Below are positions 7,887 through 16,871 of a stretch of DNA of 33,559 nt, piece after piece. The DNA lies in NCBI GenBank assembly GCA_018266075.1, contig JAFEBB010000079.1:1-33559 (forward strand). The letters run 5' to 3'. Made by a program: the position numbers and the translations under genes. Each line of letters starts with the position of its first letter. Position 1 is the stretch's first letter. A model generated the notes under the pieces. The model saw nothing but the letters and a program-made list of their open reading frames with translations, was not told the DNA's origin and searched no databases. Source of the stretch: Deltaproteobacteria bacterium (GTDB taxonomy: Bacteria > Myxococcota > Myxococcia > Myxococcales > SZAS-1).

Positions 7887-10339
7887 GCCAGCACCATGCG
7901 CGTGTAAGCGCCCACGAAGAAGGTGATGAGGATGATGCCGATGATGGTGAGGATGGTGTTCACGTACTTGAACCGCCGGTCCTTGCCCATCACCTCCCAG
8001 CCGATGTTCGCGCCGATGATGGACTGCAGGCTCATGGTGAAGAGCGCCAGCTGGCTCATGTTCTTGAGCACGTGGATCTCGCCGTTGAACTTTACCTCGG
8101 TGTCGTGACACGCGGCCCGGTAGATGAACGAGAAGATGAGCGACATCACCAAGGCTGTAACAAGAATGTTAATGAGTCGCACGCCCCAGCCGAAGCCCTT
8201 CTCGAACACCAGCCACTGGAACGCCGCCGAGGCGCGGGTGAGCGCGTCGCCCTCACGGAGATCGCGCGCGGTGGCGTAGTGCCGCTGGAACCAGTAGGCC
8301 CAGTCGTGGTCGGCCGGCTGAGCCTGCTTGGCGAAGGCGTCCTGCAGGGTGCTGAACTCGTCGAGCGCGTGGTCGAAACACACGCCGCGCAGATCGTCGC
8401 TGCCGTCGGCGTCGCGCTCGAGGCGGGCGTCCTTGGCTGCGCCGTCCACCTTGCCGCCCGCGCACGCCTCGTAGAAGAGCGTGTGCGTGCCGTCCTTGCG
8501 CTCCACCTGGTCGCGGGCGATCTGGAACGCGCCGATGCTCGCGCCCCAGAAGGAGAGATCGCTCGCGTCGGTGAGCGTGGCGTCGGCGAGGGAGAGCCGG
8601 CCGGAGATGTTGCTCTCGTCGAGCACCAGCGAGCCGTCGAGCTTGGCGCGGTTGAGCGCCACCTCGCGCCCCGCCATCGCCGACAGATCGAGCCGCCCGT
8701 GCACCTCGGCGCGCTCCAGGTGCAGCTCGCCGATGCGCGCGCCGTAGAAGAGGATCGAGGTCGGCCTGTTCGCTGCGCCGAAGCGCACCGCCTCCAGCAC
8801 CAGGCGGCCGTCGACGTTCAGGTTGGCGAAGCTCACGTCGGCGTCGAACTGCGAGCTGAGATCGTCGGGCCCGGCGACGCCATACGCCGGCCCGGAGAAC
8901 GCCGCGGGATCGGCGTCCTCGTCGCCCAGGTAGAGCCGGTACAGCCGCGGCAGCGACGCGAGGTCGGCCTGGTAGCGCCGCCGCTGCCCGCCATCGAGCG
9001 CAAAGCGCGCCGTCCCGCGCACGTGCACATCGGCGAGCGAGAGCGGCGCCGTCACCTCCAGCCCGAACGCGTCGAGCGCGGCCAGATCGCTCTCGTCGAG
9101 CCGCACCGGCGCGTGCAGCTTCGCGCGCGAGAGCGCCAGCCGCTCGCCCACGTGCATGCGCGTGAGCAGCGCCGGGCCTTCGAAGCGCGCGCCCTCGAAG
9201 GTCGCGCCGCGATCGAAGTTCGATTCGTCGAACGTCGACGCGGCCAGGAAGCGCGCGCCATTCAAGTCCACCATCGCGCCGCGCGCGCGAAGCGACGACA
9301 GATCGGCCTGGCCGTCGAAGCGCGTGCCGCCCAGGTACGACGCGCCGCCGAGCTCCAACCCACGGAGCTGCGCGGCCTGACCGAAGCTGGCGAAGCGCAG
9401 GTCGAGCGTGTTCGGGAACTCGGCGTTGCGCAGGTCCACCGGGCCCAGGAACGTGGCGAACGCGAGCAGCCCCAGCCGCGAGGCCTTCACGCCCTCGAGC
9501 CGTGCCGCACCGGTGACCACCACGTCGCGCAGGCCCAGGGTGACGAAGCTCCCCGCAGGCAGCTTGGCGCTCTTGTTGGCCTCGCCCGCCCAGTGCTGGC
9601 CCACGAGCAGCTCGCCCACCACCGCGTGCTGCACGTAGAAGTCGTCGAGGTGCGCGCCGGCCGTGCGCAGCTTGCCAATCACCGACCGCGCGATGAGGAG
9701 CTTTCCGGGCTGGGTGAGGTTGCTCAGATCCAGCTCGGGGACGATCACGAACTTGAGCGCGCCGTCCTTGAGGAGCCGCGCCTTGGCTTCATCGGGCGTG
9801 AGGCGCTCCAGCGGGTGCGCTGCGCCGTCGGGGCCGGGCAGGGTGGGCGGCTCGGCGCCCTCGGCGGGCGTGGAGAGTTTCGCGAGCGCCGCGTTCGCGC
9901 GCTCGAGCAGCGTCGCGCTCCGCGGCCCTTCGACGAAGTGTCGGATGGCGATCGTCGCGGCGATGGGATCCTGCTGGATCGACCGGTCCCACGCGGTATC
10001 GGCTTCGGCGAGCTCACCGAGCGCCTCGCGCACCGCGGCCTCGCCCCAGCCCTTGCCCTTCACGGGGAAGTACATCGCCAGCTCGGAGCCTTCGATGGCC
10101 TTCCGGACCGTCTGCTCGGCGCCCGCACGGTCGCCGCTGGCGAAGGCCTTCTTTCCGGCGGCCAGGAGCGCGTCGGGGTCGGTGCTCGCCGGGCTGTCGT
10201 GCACTGGACCGGGCCAAGGCCCGGGAGGCGGCGCGGCGCTCCCGTGCGCGGAACGGACCTGGCCCCAGCTCCAGAGCACCACGCAGGTGAACCCGAGGAG
10301 GCGCAGGAGCTTGGCGGGAGAAAGTCGAGAAGTGCGCAT
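7883..10339 (-). CDS. Exported pentapeptide-repeat protein with C-terminal two-helix channel-like domain
   Basis: An 818-residue protein. The ATG start is preferred over a TTG ten codons upstream. There is an N-terminal signal peptide or anchor (LLRLLGFTCVVLWSW, to about residue 33). A TPR-like helical stretch spans about 55-155. A long quasi-pentapeptide region follows, about 205-610, with units such as LDLRFASF, ADLSSL, VDLNGARFLAASTF and FEGARF. At the C-terminus, TM1 (about 721-740), a re-entrant-like segment (LALFTMSLQSIIGANIGWEV, about 763-785) and TM2 (about 792-812) give the TM-P-TM order of two-TM ion channels. No TVGYGD filter is present. It overlaps the barrel gene by four bases. 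Likely an inner-membrane protein with a large beta-helix domain; function unknown. Confidence 0.78.
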   Translation of the reverse strand: MRTSRLSPAKLLRLLGFTCVVLWSWGQVRSAHGSAAPPPGPWPGPVHDSPASTDPDALLAAGKKAFASGDRAGAEQTVRKAIEGSELAMYFPVKGKGWGEAAVREALGELAEADTAWDRSIQQDPIAATIAIRHFVEGPRSATLLERANAALAKLSTPAEGAEPPTLPGPDGAAHPLERLTPDEAKARLLKDGALKFVIVPELDLSNLTQPGKLLIARSVIGKLRTAGAHLDDFYVQHAVVGELLVGQHWAGEANKSAKLPAGSFVTLGLRDVVVTGAARLEGVKASRLGLLAFATFLGPVDLRNAEFPNTLDLRFASFGQAAQLRGLELGGASYLGGTRFDGQADLSSLRARGAMVDLNGARFLAASTFDESNFDRGATFEGARFEGPALLTRMHVGERLALSRAKLHAPVRLDESDLAALDAFGLEVTAPLSLADVHVRGTARFALDGGQRRRYQADLASLPRLYRLYLGDEDADPAAFSGPAYGVAGPDDLSSQFDADVSFANLNVDGRLVLEAVRFGAANRPTSILFYGARIGELHLERAEVHGRLDLSAMAGREVALNRAKLDGSLVLDESNISGRLSLADATLTDASDLSFWGASIGAFQIARDQVERKDGTHTLFYEACAGGKVDGAAKDARLERDADGSDDLRGVCFDHALDEFSTLQDAFAKQAQPADHDWAYWFQRHYATARDLREGDALTRASAAFQWLVFEKGFGWGVRLINILVTALVMSLIFSFIYRAACHDTEVKFNGEIHVLKNMSQLALFTMSLQSIIGANIGWEVMGKDRRFKYVNTILTIIGIILITFFVGAYTRMVLA

Positions 10340-10450
10340 GGCCGGGCGAGCTTCGCGCGAATGGGTCAACCCCGGGAAGTCCCGTCGGGGGCGCCCCCGT
10401 TCGGGCGGGTGGCACCGGCTGCAAGCAGTGCCTAATGATGCAAGCGCGAA

Positions 10451-10477
10451 TGGCGCCCTCGCTCGGGCGCCAAGGAG
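10451..10477 (+). promoter_or_regulatory. Hairpin abutting the ribosome binding site of the receiver gene
   Basis: A perfect 8-bp stem TGGCGCCC/GGGCGCCA (10451-10458 and 10465-10472) touches the Shine-Dalgarno AAGGAG (10472-10477) that sets the GTG start at 10483. It could modulate translation. It also argues against the earlier ATGs at 10435/10438. Confidence 0.5.
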
Positions 10478-10482
10478 CGGCC

Positions 10483-10890
10483 GTGGCCGACGACTTCGAG
10501 GGGACGGTGCTGATCGCCGAGGATGACGAGGCCATCCGCGACGGCCTCTCCATGTCCCTGGAGATCGAGGGCTACCGGGTGCTCATCGCCGCCGACGGCC
10601 GGGAGGCGCTGGAGCTCTTGCCGACCATCGAGGCGCCGTGCCTGCTCCTGCTCGATCTGTTGATGCCGGTGATGAACGGCTGGGAGCTGCTCGAGGCCAA
10701 GAACGCCGACCCGGCGCTCGCGCCCATCCCGGTGGTGGTGCTGTCGTCTGCCGATGAGAAGCAGCGGCTGCCCGGCGTGGCGGCGTTCGTGCCCAAGCCC
10801 TACGAGCTGGACAAGGTCATCAACGCCATCCGCCAGTTCTGTGGACGCAGCGCGCCGCGCGGCCGCGCCGCGGGCCGAATGCTGAACTGA
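10483..10890 (+). CDS. Stand-alone response-regulator receiver protein
   Basis: A 135-residue single CheY-like receiver domain. The GTG start follows AAGGAG by five bases; earlier in-frame ATGs would place a hairpin inside the coding region. The acidic pair is at Asp14-Asp15, the phospho-acceptor is Asp58 (LLLLDLLMP), the switch Ser is at 88 (VVLSSADE) and the conserved Lys at 105 (VPKPYELDKV). There is no output domain; the basic tail (RSAPRGRAAGR) is short. Such single-domain receivers act by protein contact in phosphorelays or motility. No histidine kinase lies nearby, so the partner must be elsewhere. It diverges from the pentapeptide/channel gene. Confidence 0.9.
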   Translation: MADDFEGTVLIAEDDEAIRDGLSMSLEIEGYRVLIAADGREALELLPTIEAPCLLLLDLLMPVMNGWELLEAKNADPALAPIPVVVLSSADEKQRLPGVAAFVPKPYELDKVINAIRQFCGRSAPRGRAAGRMLN

Positions 10891-10910
10891 ACAACCGCGG
10901 AAAACACGAA

Positions 10911-10936
10911 GGGCCTCACCGTCTCCGGCGAGGCCC
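10911..10936. terminator. Terminator hairpin between receiver gene and hppA
   Basis: An 11-base arm (10911-10921) pairs with 10926-10936, one mismatch, in the short space between two convergent stops. Read on the minus strand it is followed by TTCGTGTTTT, so it best serves the pyrophosphatase gene. Confidence 0.7.
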
Positions 10937-10962
10937 CTCGATTCGTCGCGAAGCGGTGACGC

Positions 10963-13431
<2,469 letters not shown>

Positions 13432-13699
13432 GTTTGCCACTCCTCAACTGGAGCTCGCGCAGAGGCCGCAAGGCGGCCCCGGTGAGCTCGGGTTTCGAGG
13501 GGTTGGCCGCTCGCAATCCGCGAACGCTTCAGCACGGCCTCGCCTCCGGCCGGAACGGGCCCGGAAGGGCGCGGCTCATACCACGCTGCGTCGAAGGCGA
13601 CAAGGCGATCTCGCGCTCGCCAACCGCCATTCGACACGCCCTTGCACAGCCCGCTGGGCGGCTGCGTTGGGCCTGGAAAGAAAAGACGGGGAGAGCGAC

Positions 13700-13987
13700 A
13701 TGAAGCGCACGGTGCTGGCCCTGCTGGCCTTCGCGACGACGCTGGCGGCTTCCGGCCTGGCGCGCGCGAGCTGCAACATCCACAACGACACGGGCTACAG
13801 CTTCACGGTGGAGTCCGGGAACGTGTCGAACCAGCGGCTGGGCTCGCACACGCTGACCACCATCGCGCCGGGCAAGGTCATCGCCAAGAGCGACGACGGC
13901 AAGGCCAGCTTCGGCGGCATGTGCCGCGACGGCGAGTCCGTCGAGGTGAAAGAGGAGCGCGGCGTGGTGGTGATGGTACCCAGATAG
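13700..13987 (+). CDS. Small secreted protein with two cysteines
   Basis: A 95-residue protein. The ATG follows a GGGGAG site. Residues 1-24 are a signal peptide (LALLAFATTLAASGLARA-S). The mature part of about 70 residues starts SCNIHNDTGYSFTVESGN and has a second Cys in FGGMCRDGES, so one disulfide is possible. It ends in a hydrophobic strand (GVVVMVPR). The alternating pattern suggests a small beta sandwich of the kind found in secreted proteins with an 'N-D-T-G-Y' first strand. No family recognised. It diverges from hppA, with 268 bases between, and converges with the next gene, the stops being only two bases apart. Confidence 0.78.
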   Translation: MKRTVLALLAFATTLAASGLARASCNIHNDTGYSFTVESGNVSNQRLGSHTLTTIAPGKVIAKSDDGKASFGGMCRDGESVEVKEERGVVVMVPR

Positions 13988-13989
13988 TT

Positions 13990-14646
13990 CTACTCGGGGT
14001 GCGTCACCACGATCGGCTCGCCATGGGTGGGCGTCGCCGTGTCGCGCGAGGACTCGGGCACGAGCTCGGCGCTGGAGTAGTGCACGCCGCCCTGGCCGTC
14101 GACCCAACGGTAGATGACGGGCGGTTCGCCGCTGCCGTCGTCGACCGTGATCGCCTCCGGGCCGGTGTCCTGAGGCGCCGTCGACGTGTCCTGGTTCGCA
14201 TCGTCGGGCGGCGGGGTCACGTCCGGGGGCACGCTGCCGTCGATGGAGACGTCGTCCACCGCTTCGTCAGTTGGCCCGTAGACCACCACCACGCCGCTCT
14301 CGACGTACGTTTCCTGCTGCGAGGCTTGGACTCCGGGCGCACGCGGCCCGCAGCCGTCGTGGTGTCGGCTGTGATTTCCGTCGGAGATGGGCGCGGCCGG
14401 GTGTGCGTTCCCCGCCGCCACGCCTTCCGCGTGATGGGTGGGCGCCGCGGGCTGCGAGCCGTGCGGCTGCGCGTTCGATCCGCGCCCGTTGGGCTGGATG
14501 TGCGGCGGCGGGGCAAGGTGCGCCGAGGTCGCATTGCTCGCGCGGGGCGCAGAGCTCGCAGCCGCGTGCGACGCGGTCGCTGCCGAGGGATGGCTCTGGG
14601 TGAGGGTGAGCGGCGCGAGGGTCAGCACGATCAGCGCGGTGGACAT
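13990..14646 (-). CDS. Secreted His/Pro/Ala-rich protein with DUF4124-like tail
   Basis: A 218-residue protein. The ATG is chosen because GGAGGT lies five bases upstream. A signal peptide covers about residues 1-16 (STALIVLTLAPLTLT). The middle is disordered and rich in Ser, Ala, Pro and His. An acidic Asp/Pro stretch follows (about 130-175), then VIYRWVDGQGGVHYSS (about 182-197), which matches the start of DUF4124, a short beta domain in exported proteobacterial proteins. The tail is unstructured. Its role is unknown. Base composition resembles the neighbours. It follows the PEGA-like gene on the same strand after 90 bases and could be its second cistron. Confidence 0.72.
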   Translation of the reverse strand: MSTALIVLTLAPLTLTQSHPSAATASHAAASSAPRASNATSAHLAPPPHIQPNGRGSNAQPHGSQPAAPTHHAEGVAAGNAHPAAPISDGNHSRHHDGCGPRAPGVQASQQETYVESGVVVVYGPTDEAVDDVSIDGSVPPDVTPPPDDANQDTSTAPQDTGPEAITVDDGSGEPPVIYRWVDGQGGVHYSSAELVPESSRDTATPTHGEPIVVTHPE

Positions 14647-14736
14647 GGCGCACCTCCGGGGCAACCTGCGTTCGACGCCGGCGCCCCCCGATTATTCAAC
14701 CGCTCGGCTGCCGCCGCTCGACGCAGTGCGAAAAAG

Positions 14737-15456
14737 TCAGTGGCTACCGGACGCTGGCGCGGCGTCGGCGAGCTCGTAGCGGGTGCGGCTGAGCAAGAAG
14801 AGCAGGCCCGCTCCCACGGCCATGGCCCCCGCGATCCCCAGGCCGACGAGGCCAACCTGGGTCTGGAAGTTGCGGTCGCTGCTCGACCCGGCGCCGCTGG
14901 CGGACGTCACGAACACGAAGCCCAGGTAGCCCGCGCCCAGCGCAGCCCCGCCGAGCAGCACCGCGCCCAGTCGCAGGGGCTTGCTGCCGGGCTCGACGCG
15001 CGCCTGCAGCTCGCCCGAGTGCAGCGAGAAGTCGAAGCTCGACGAGTCGGGCACGCCGTCGCCGCCGCCGAAGACGAACGAGGTGCCCGAGCGCGCGTCG
15101 ACGACCACGTCGCACGGCGCCGCGCAGACCGCACCGGAGATCATCCGCGCGCCCTTTTCGTCGTAGACCATCACCGGCGGGCCCGAGTCGCGCTTGAGGA
15201 CCAGTCCATTCGGTCCCATCAAGTGCAGCCGGATCACGCCCTGCTGGCCCAGCGGCGGCGGCGGTGCGGGCGGAGCCGCGACCTGCGACGGGTTCGCGTC
15301 GTATGCGGGCGGCGAGTAGAGCGGCGGCGGCTCGAGCGGGGCCGGTGGCGGCGGCGCGAGCGTCGCGGGGGGCGGCGGAGCATTCGGACCCTCGGCGCGG
15401 ACCAGCGCGGGCCCGAACGAAGCGAGGAGCACGAGAGCAAAAGCGACGCGCCGCAT
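14737..15456 (-). CDS. Exported Pro-rich protein with two membrane helices
   Basis: A 239-residue protein. There is a signal peptide (residues 1-21, ALVRA-E). A Pro/Ala-rich spacer (about 24-70) leads to a beta domain (about 73-150: GVIRLHLMGPNGLVLKRD, CAAPCDVVVDARSGTSFVFGG, FDFSLHSGELQARV) that resembles a PEGA-like or carboxypeptidase-regulatory fold. Its two Cys lie in CAAPC. Two hydrophobic helices near the C-terminus (about 161-182 and 200-222) frame a short Ser/Gly/Asp loop, so the beta domain should face the periplasm. Myxobacterial genomes carry many such anchored PEGA proteins of unknown role. It diverges from the three-domain Cys-rich lipoprotein gene. Confidence 0.75.
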   Translation of the reverse strand: MRRVAFALVLLASFGPALVRAEGPNAPPPPATLAPPPPAPLEPPPLYSPPAYDANPSQVAAPPAPPPPLGQQGVIRLHLMGPNGLVLKRDSGPPVMVYDEKGARMISGAVCAAPCDVVVDARSGTSFVFGGGDGVPDSSSFDFSLHSGELQARVEPGSKPLRLGAVLLGGAALGAGYLGFVFVTSASGAGSSSDRNFQTQVGLVGLGIAGAMAVGAGLLFLLSRTRYELADAAPASGSH

Positions 15457-15464
15457 CGCGAAAT

Positions 15465-15517
15465 TGTCGGCTGCCCGCCCGGCTGGGGCAATGGTGTGCG
15501 TCGCTTTGCAGCCGACA
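15465..15517. promoter_or_regulatory. Inverted repeat in a divergent promoter region
   Basis: TGTCGGCTGC (15465-15474) and GCAGCCGACA (15508-15517) are perfect 10-bp inverted repeats separated by 33 bases, centred between the divergent genes starting at 15456 (-) and 15565 (+). Spaced half-sites of one regulator, or a hairpin in the leader of the + gene, are both possible. Confidence 0.5.
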
Positions 15518-15564
15518 GCGTCTTCCGACTAACCTGCCGCTCCCCCGGCCGCCCGGAGCACCCC

Positions 15565-16845
15565 ATGAAGCGCCTCGTCCTCGCCGTCGCTTGCTGCGCC
15601 ACGCTCAGCCTCGTCGGCTGCTTCTCCAGTCCGTCGGACACGGGCAGCTCCGGCAGCAGCGCGTCCAACGCCACCACCGCTGGCAACGGCACGCACACCA
15701 CCGGCAACTCGGGCGGCGCCAACGGCTCGACCTCCGGCTCGGCGGGCACGACCGGAACCACCGCGTCGACGGGCGCGAGCATCGCCGGCAGCAGCGGCAC
15801 CAGCGCCACCACGACCACCACCGTCGGTCCGACGATCGGCGGCGACGCGACCATCGGCGCGACCGGTACCACCGGCACCGTCAGCACGGGCAGCACGGGC
15901 ACCATCGGCAGCGTGTCCAGCACCACCGGCTCGAGCGGCTCCACGGGCACCACCGCCTGCACGCCGTCGCCGAACGACACGCCGCTCATCGCCTGCAGCA
16001 AGGCGAGCTGCTGCAGCCAGCTCACCGCCTGCGAGAGCGACACCACCTGCCTCTGCTACGCCGGCTGCGTGGCCCAGACCGGCGATCCCACCCAGTGCTT
16101 CGGCACCTGCGGCACGCCCGACCAGACCACGCTCGACATGGGCCAGTGCACGAACACCAACTGCCCGCTTGGCGGCGGCAGCTCGGGGAGCACGGGCAGC
16201 ACCGGCGGCGCGTGCGCGCCCTCGGCGAACGACGGCGCGTGCGTGGCGTGCACCAAGGCGAACTGCTGCTCTGATCTGACCGCCTGCGAAGGCGACGCCA
16301 CCTGCATCTGCTGGGTGCAGTGCTTCGTGAGCGGCGGCGACTTCACCAGCTGCTCGGGGACGTGCGGCACCATCGACAACCAGACCATCAACATCGCCCA
16401 GTGCACCCAGAACTCCTGCGGCAACGAGTGCGCGGGCACGGGCGGCACCACGGGCACCACCGGCACCACGGGCACCACCGCGACGACGGCCACGGGCACG
16501 ACCAACGCCAGCGTGTCGTCGACGTCGACCGGCGGCTCGGTGGGCTCGACGACGACCACGGGCACCACCGGGAGCGGCAGCACCACCACTGGCGGCTCGA
16601 CGGGCACCTCCGGCAACGCGTGCGCGGCCGGGCCCAACGACGACGCATGCACCACCTGCGCGAAGTCGAGCTGCTGCTCGGACTACACGGCGTGCCTGGC
16701 GGACACGAGCTGCCTCTGCTGGGCGAGCTGCCTCCAGGGCGGCGGCGACATCGCGACGTGCGTCGGCCAGTGCGGCGCGCCGTCGACGGTCGCGCAGAAC
16801 CTGAACACCTGCACCACCAACGCGTGTCCGAACACCTGCCCGTAG
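15565..16845 (+). CDS. Lipoprotein with three copies of a CC-type Cys-rich domain
   Basis: A 426-residue predicted lipoprotein: MKRLVLAVACCATLSLVGC with lipobox LVGC at residue 19. A Thr/Ser/Gly stretch (about 20-130) leads to three copies of a roughly 72-residue domain (about 132-205, 213-288 and 352-426). The second and third copies are separated by another Thr/Gly-rich linker. Each copy has the frame PND, C..C.K..CC, AC..D..C.C, W or Y, C, then a C...CG pair and two or three later Cys. The even, conserved Cys suggest a disulfide-rich binding module displayed on the cell surface on a flexible stalk. I do not recognise it as a named domain. No catalytic motif is seen. Confidence 0.8.
   Translation: MKRLVLAVACCATLSLVGCFSSPSDTGSSGSSASNATTAGNGTHTTGNSGGANGSTSGSAGTTGTTASTGASIAGSSGTSATTTTTVGPTIGGDATIGATGTTGTVSTGSTGTIGSVSSTTGSSGSTGTTACTPSPNDTPLIACSKASCCSQLTACESDTTCLCYAGCVAQTGDPTQCFGTCGTPDQTTLDMGQCTNTNCPLGGGSSGSTGSTGGACAPSANDGACVACTKANCCSDLTACEGDATCICWVQCFVSGGDFTSCSGTCGTIDNQTINIAQCTQNSCGNECAGTGGTTGTTGTTGTTATTATGTTNASVSSTSTGGSVGSTTTTGTTGSGSTTTGGSTGTSGNACAAGPNDDACTTCAKSSCCSDYTACLADTSCLCWASCLQGGGDIATCVGQCGAPSTVAQNLNTCTTNACPNTCP
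15958..16843 (+). repeat. Three-copy coding repeat (CC-type Cys domain) with low-complexity linkers
   Basis: The three domains begin near 15958, 16210 and 16618. The linker at 16435-16610 is built from ACC/GGC/ACG codons and reads as a short-period repeat at DNA level, prone to slippage or recombination in steps of three. Confidence 0.75.
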
Positions 16846-16848
16846 TCG

Positions 16849-16871
16849 CGAGCTAGGTCGAGCTAGGTCGA
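16849..16871. repeat. Tandem 10-bp duplication over the treY stop codon
   Basis: CGAGCTAGGT occurs twice in tandem (16849-16858 and 16859-16868), followed by CGA. The treY stop (TAG on the minus strand, 16863-16865) lies in the second copy. The unit sits in the 17-base space between convergent genes. Confidence 0.7.

Noticed and set aside
7805-10435. A very long plus-strand frame (over 870 codons)
   Set aside because: Antisense of the pentapeptide/channel gene and the barrel gene; composed of Arg/Ala/Glu/His-rich sequence without any fold, typical of mirror frames.
10425-10445. TGGCACCGGCTGCA upstream of the receiver gene as a sigma-54 promoter
   Set aside because: Spacing between the two elements is two bases too short.
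13432-13699. Possible riboswitch or small gene in the 268-base space between hppA and the small secreted protein gene
   Set aside because: Only short GC hairpins (for example 13464-13478) and no conserved riboswitch core or supported reading frame.
13642-15564. Upstream extension of the frame of the three-domain lipoprotein
   Set aside because: The frame is open by chance over two other genes; the ATG at 15565 starts a perfect lipoprotein signal.
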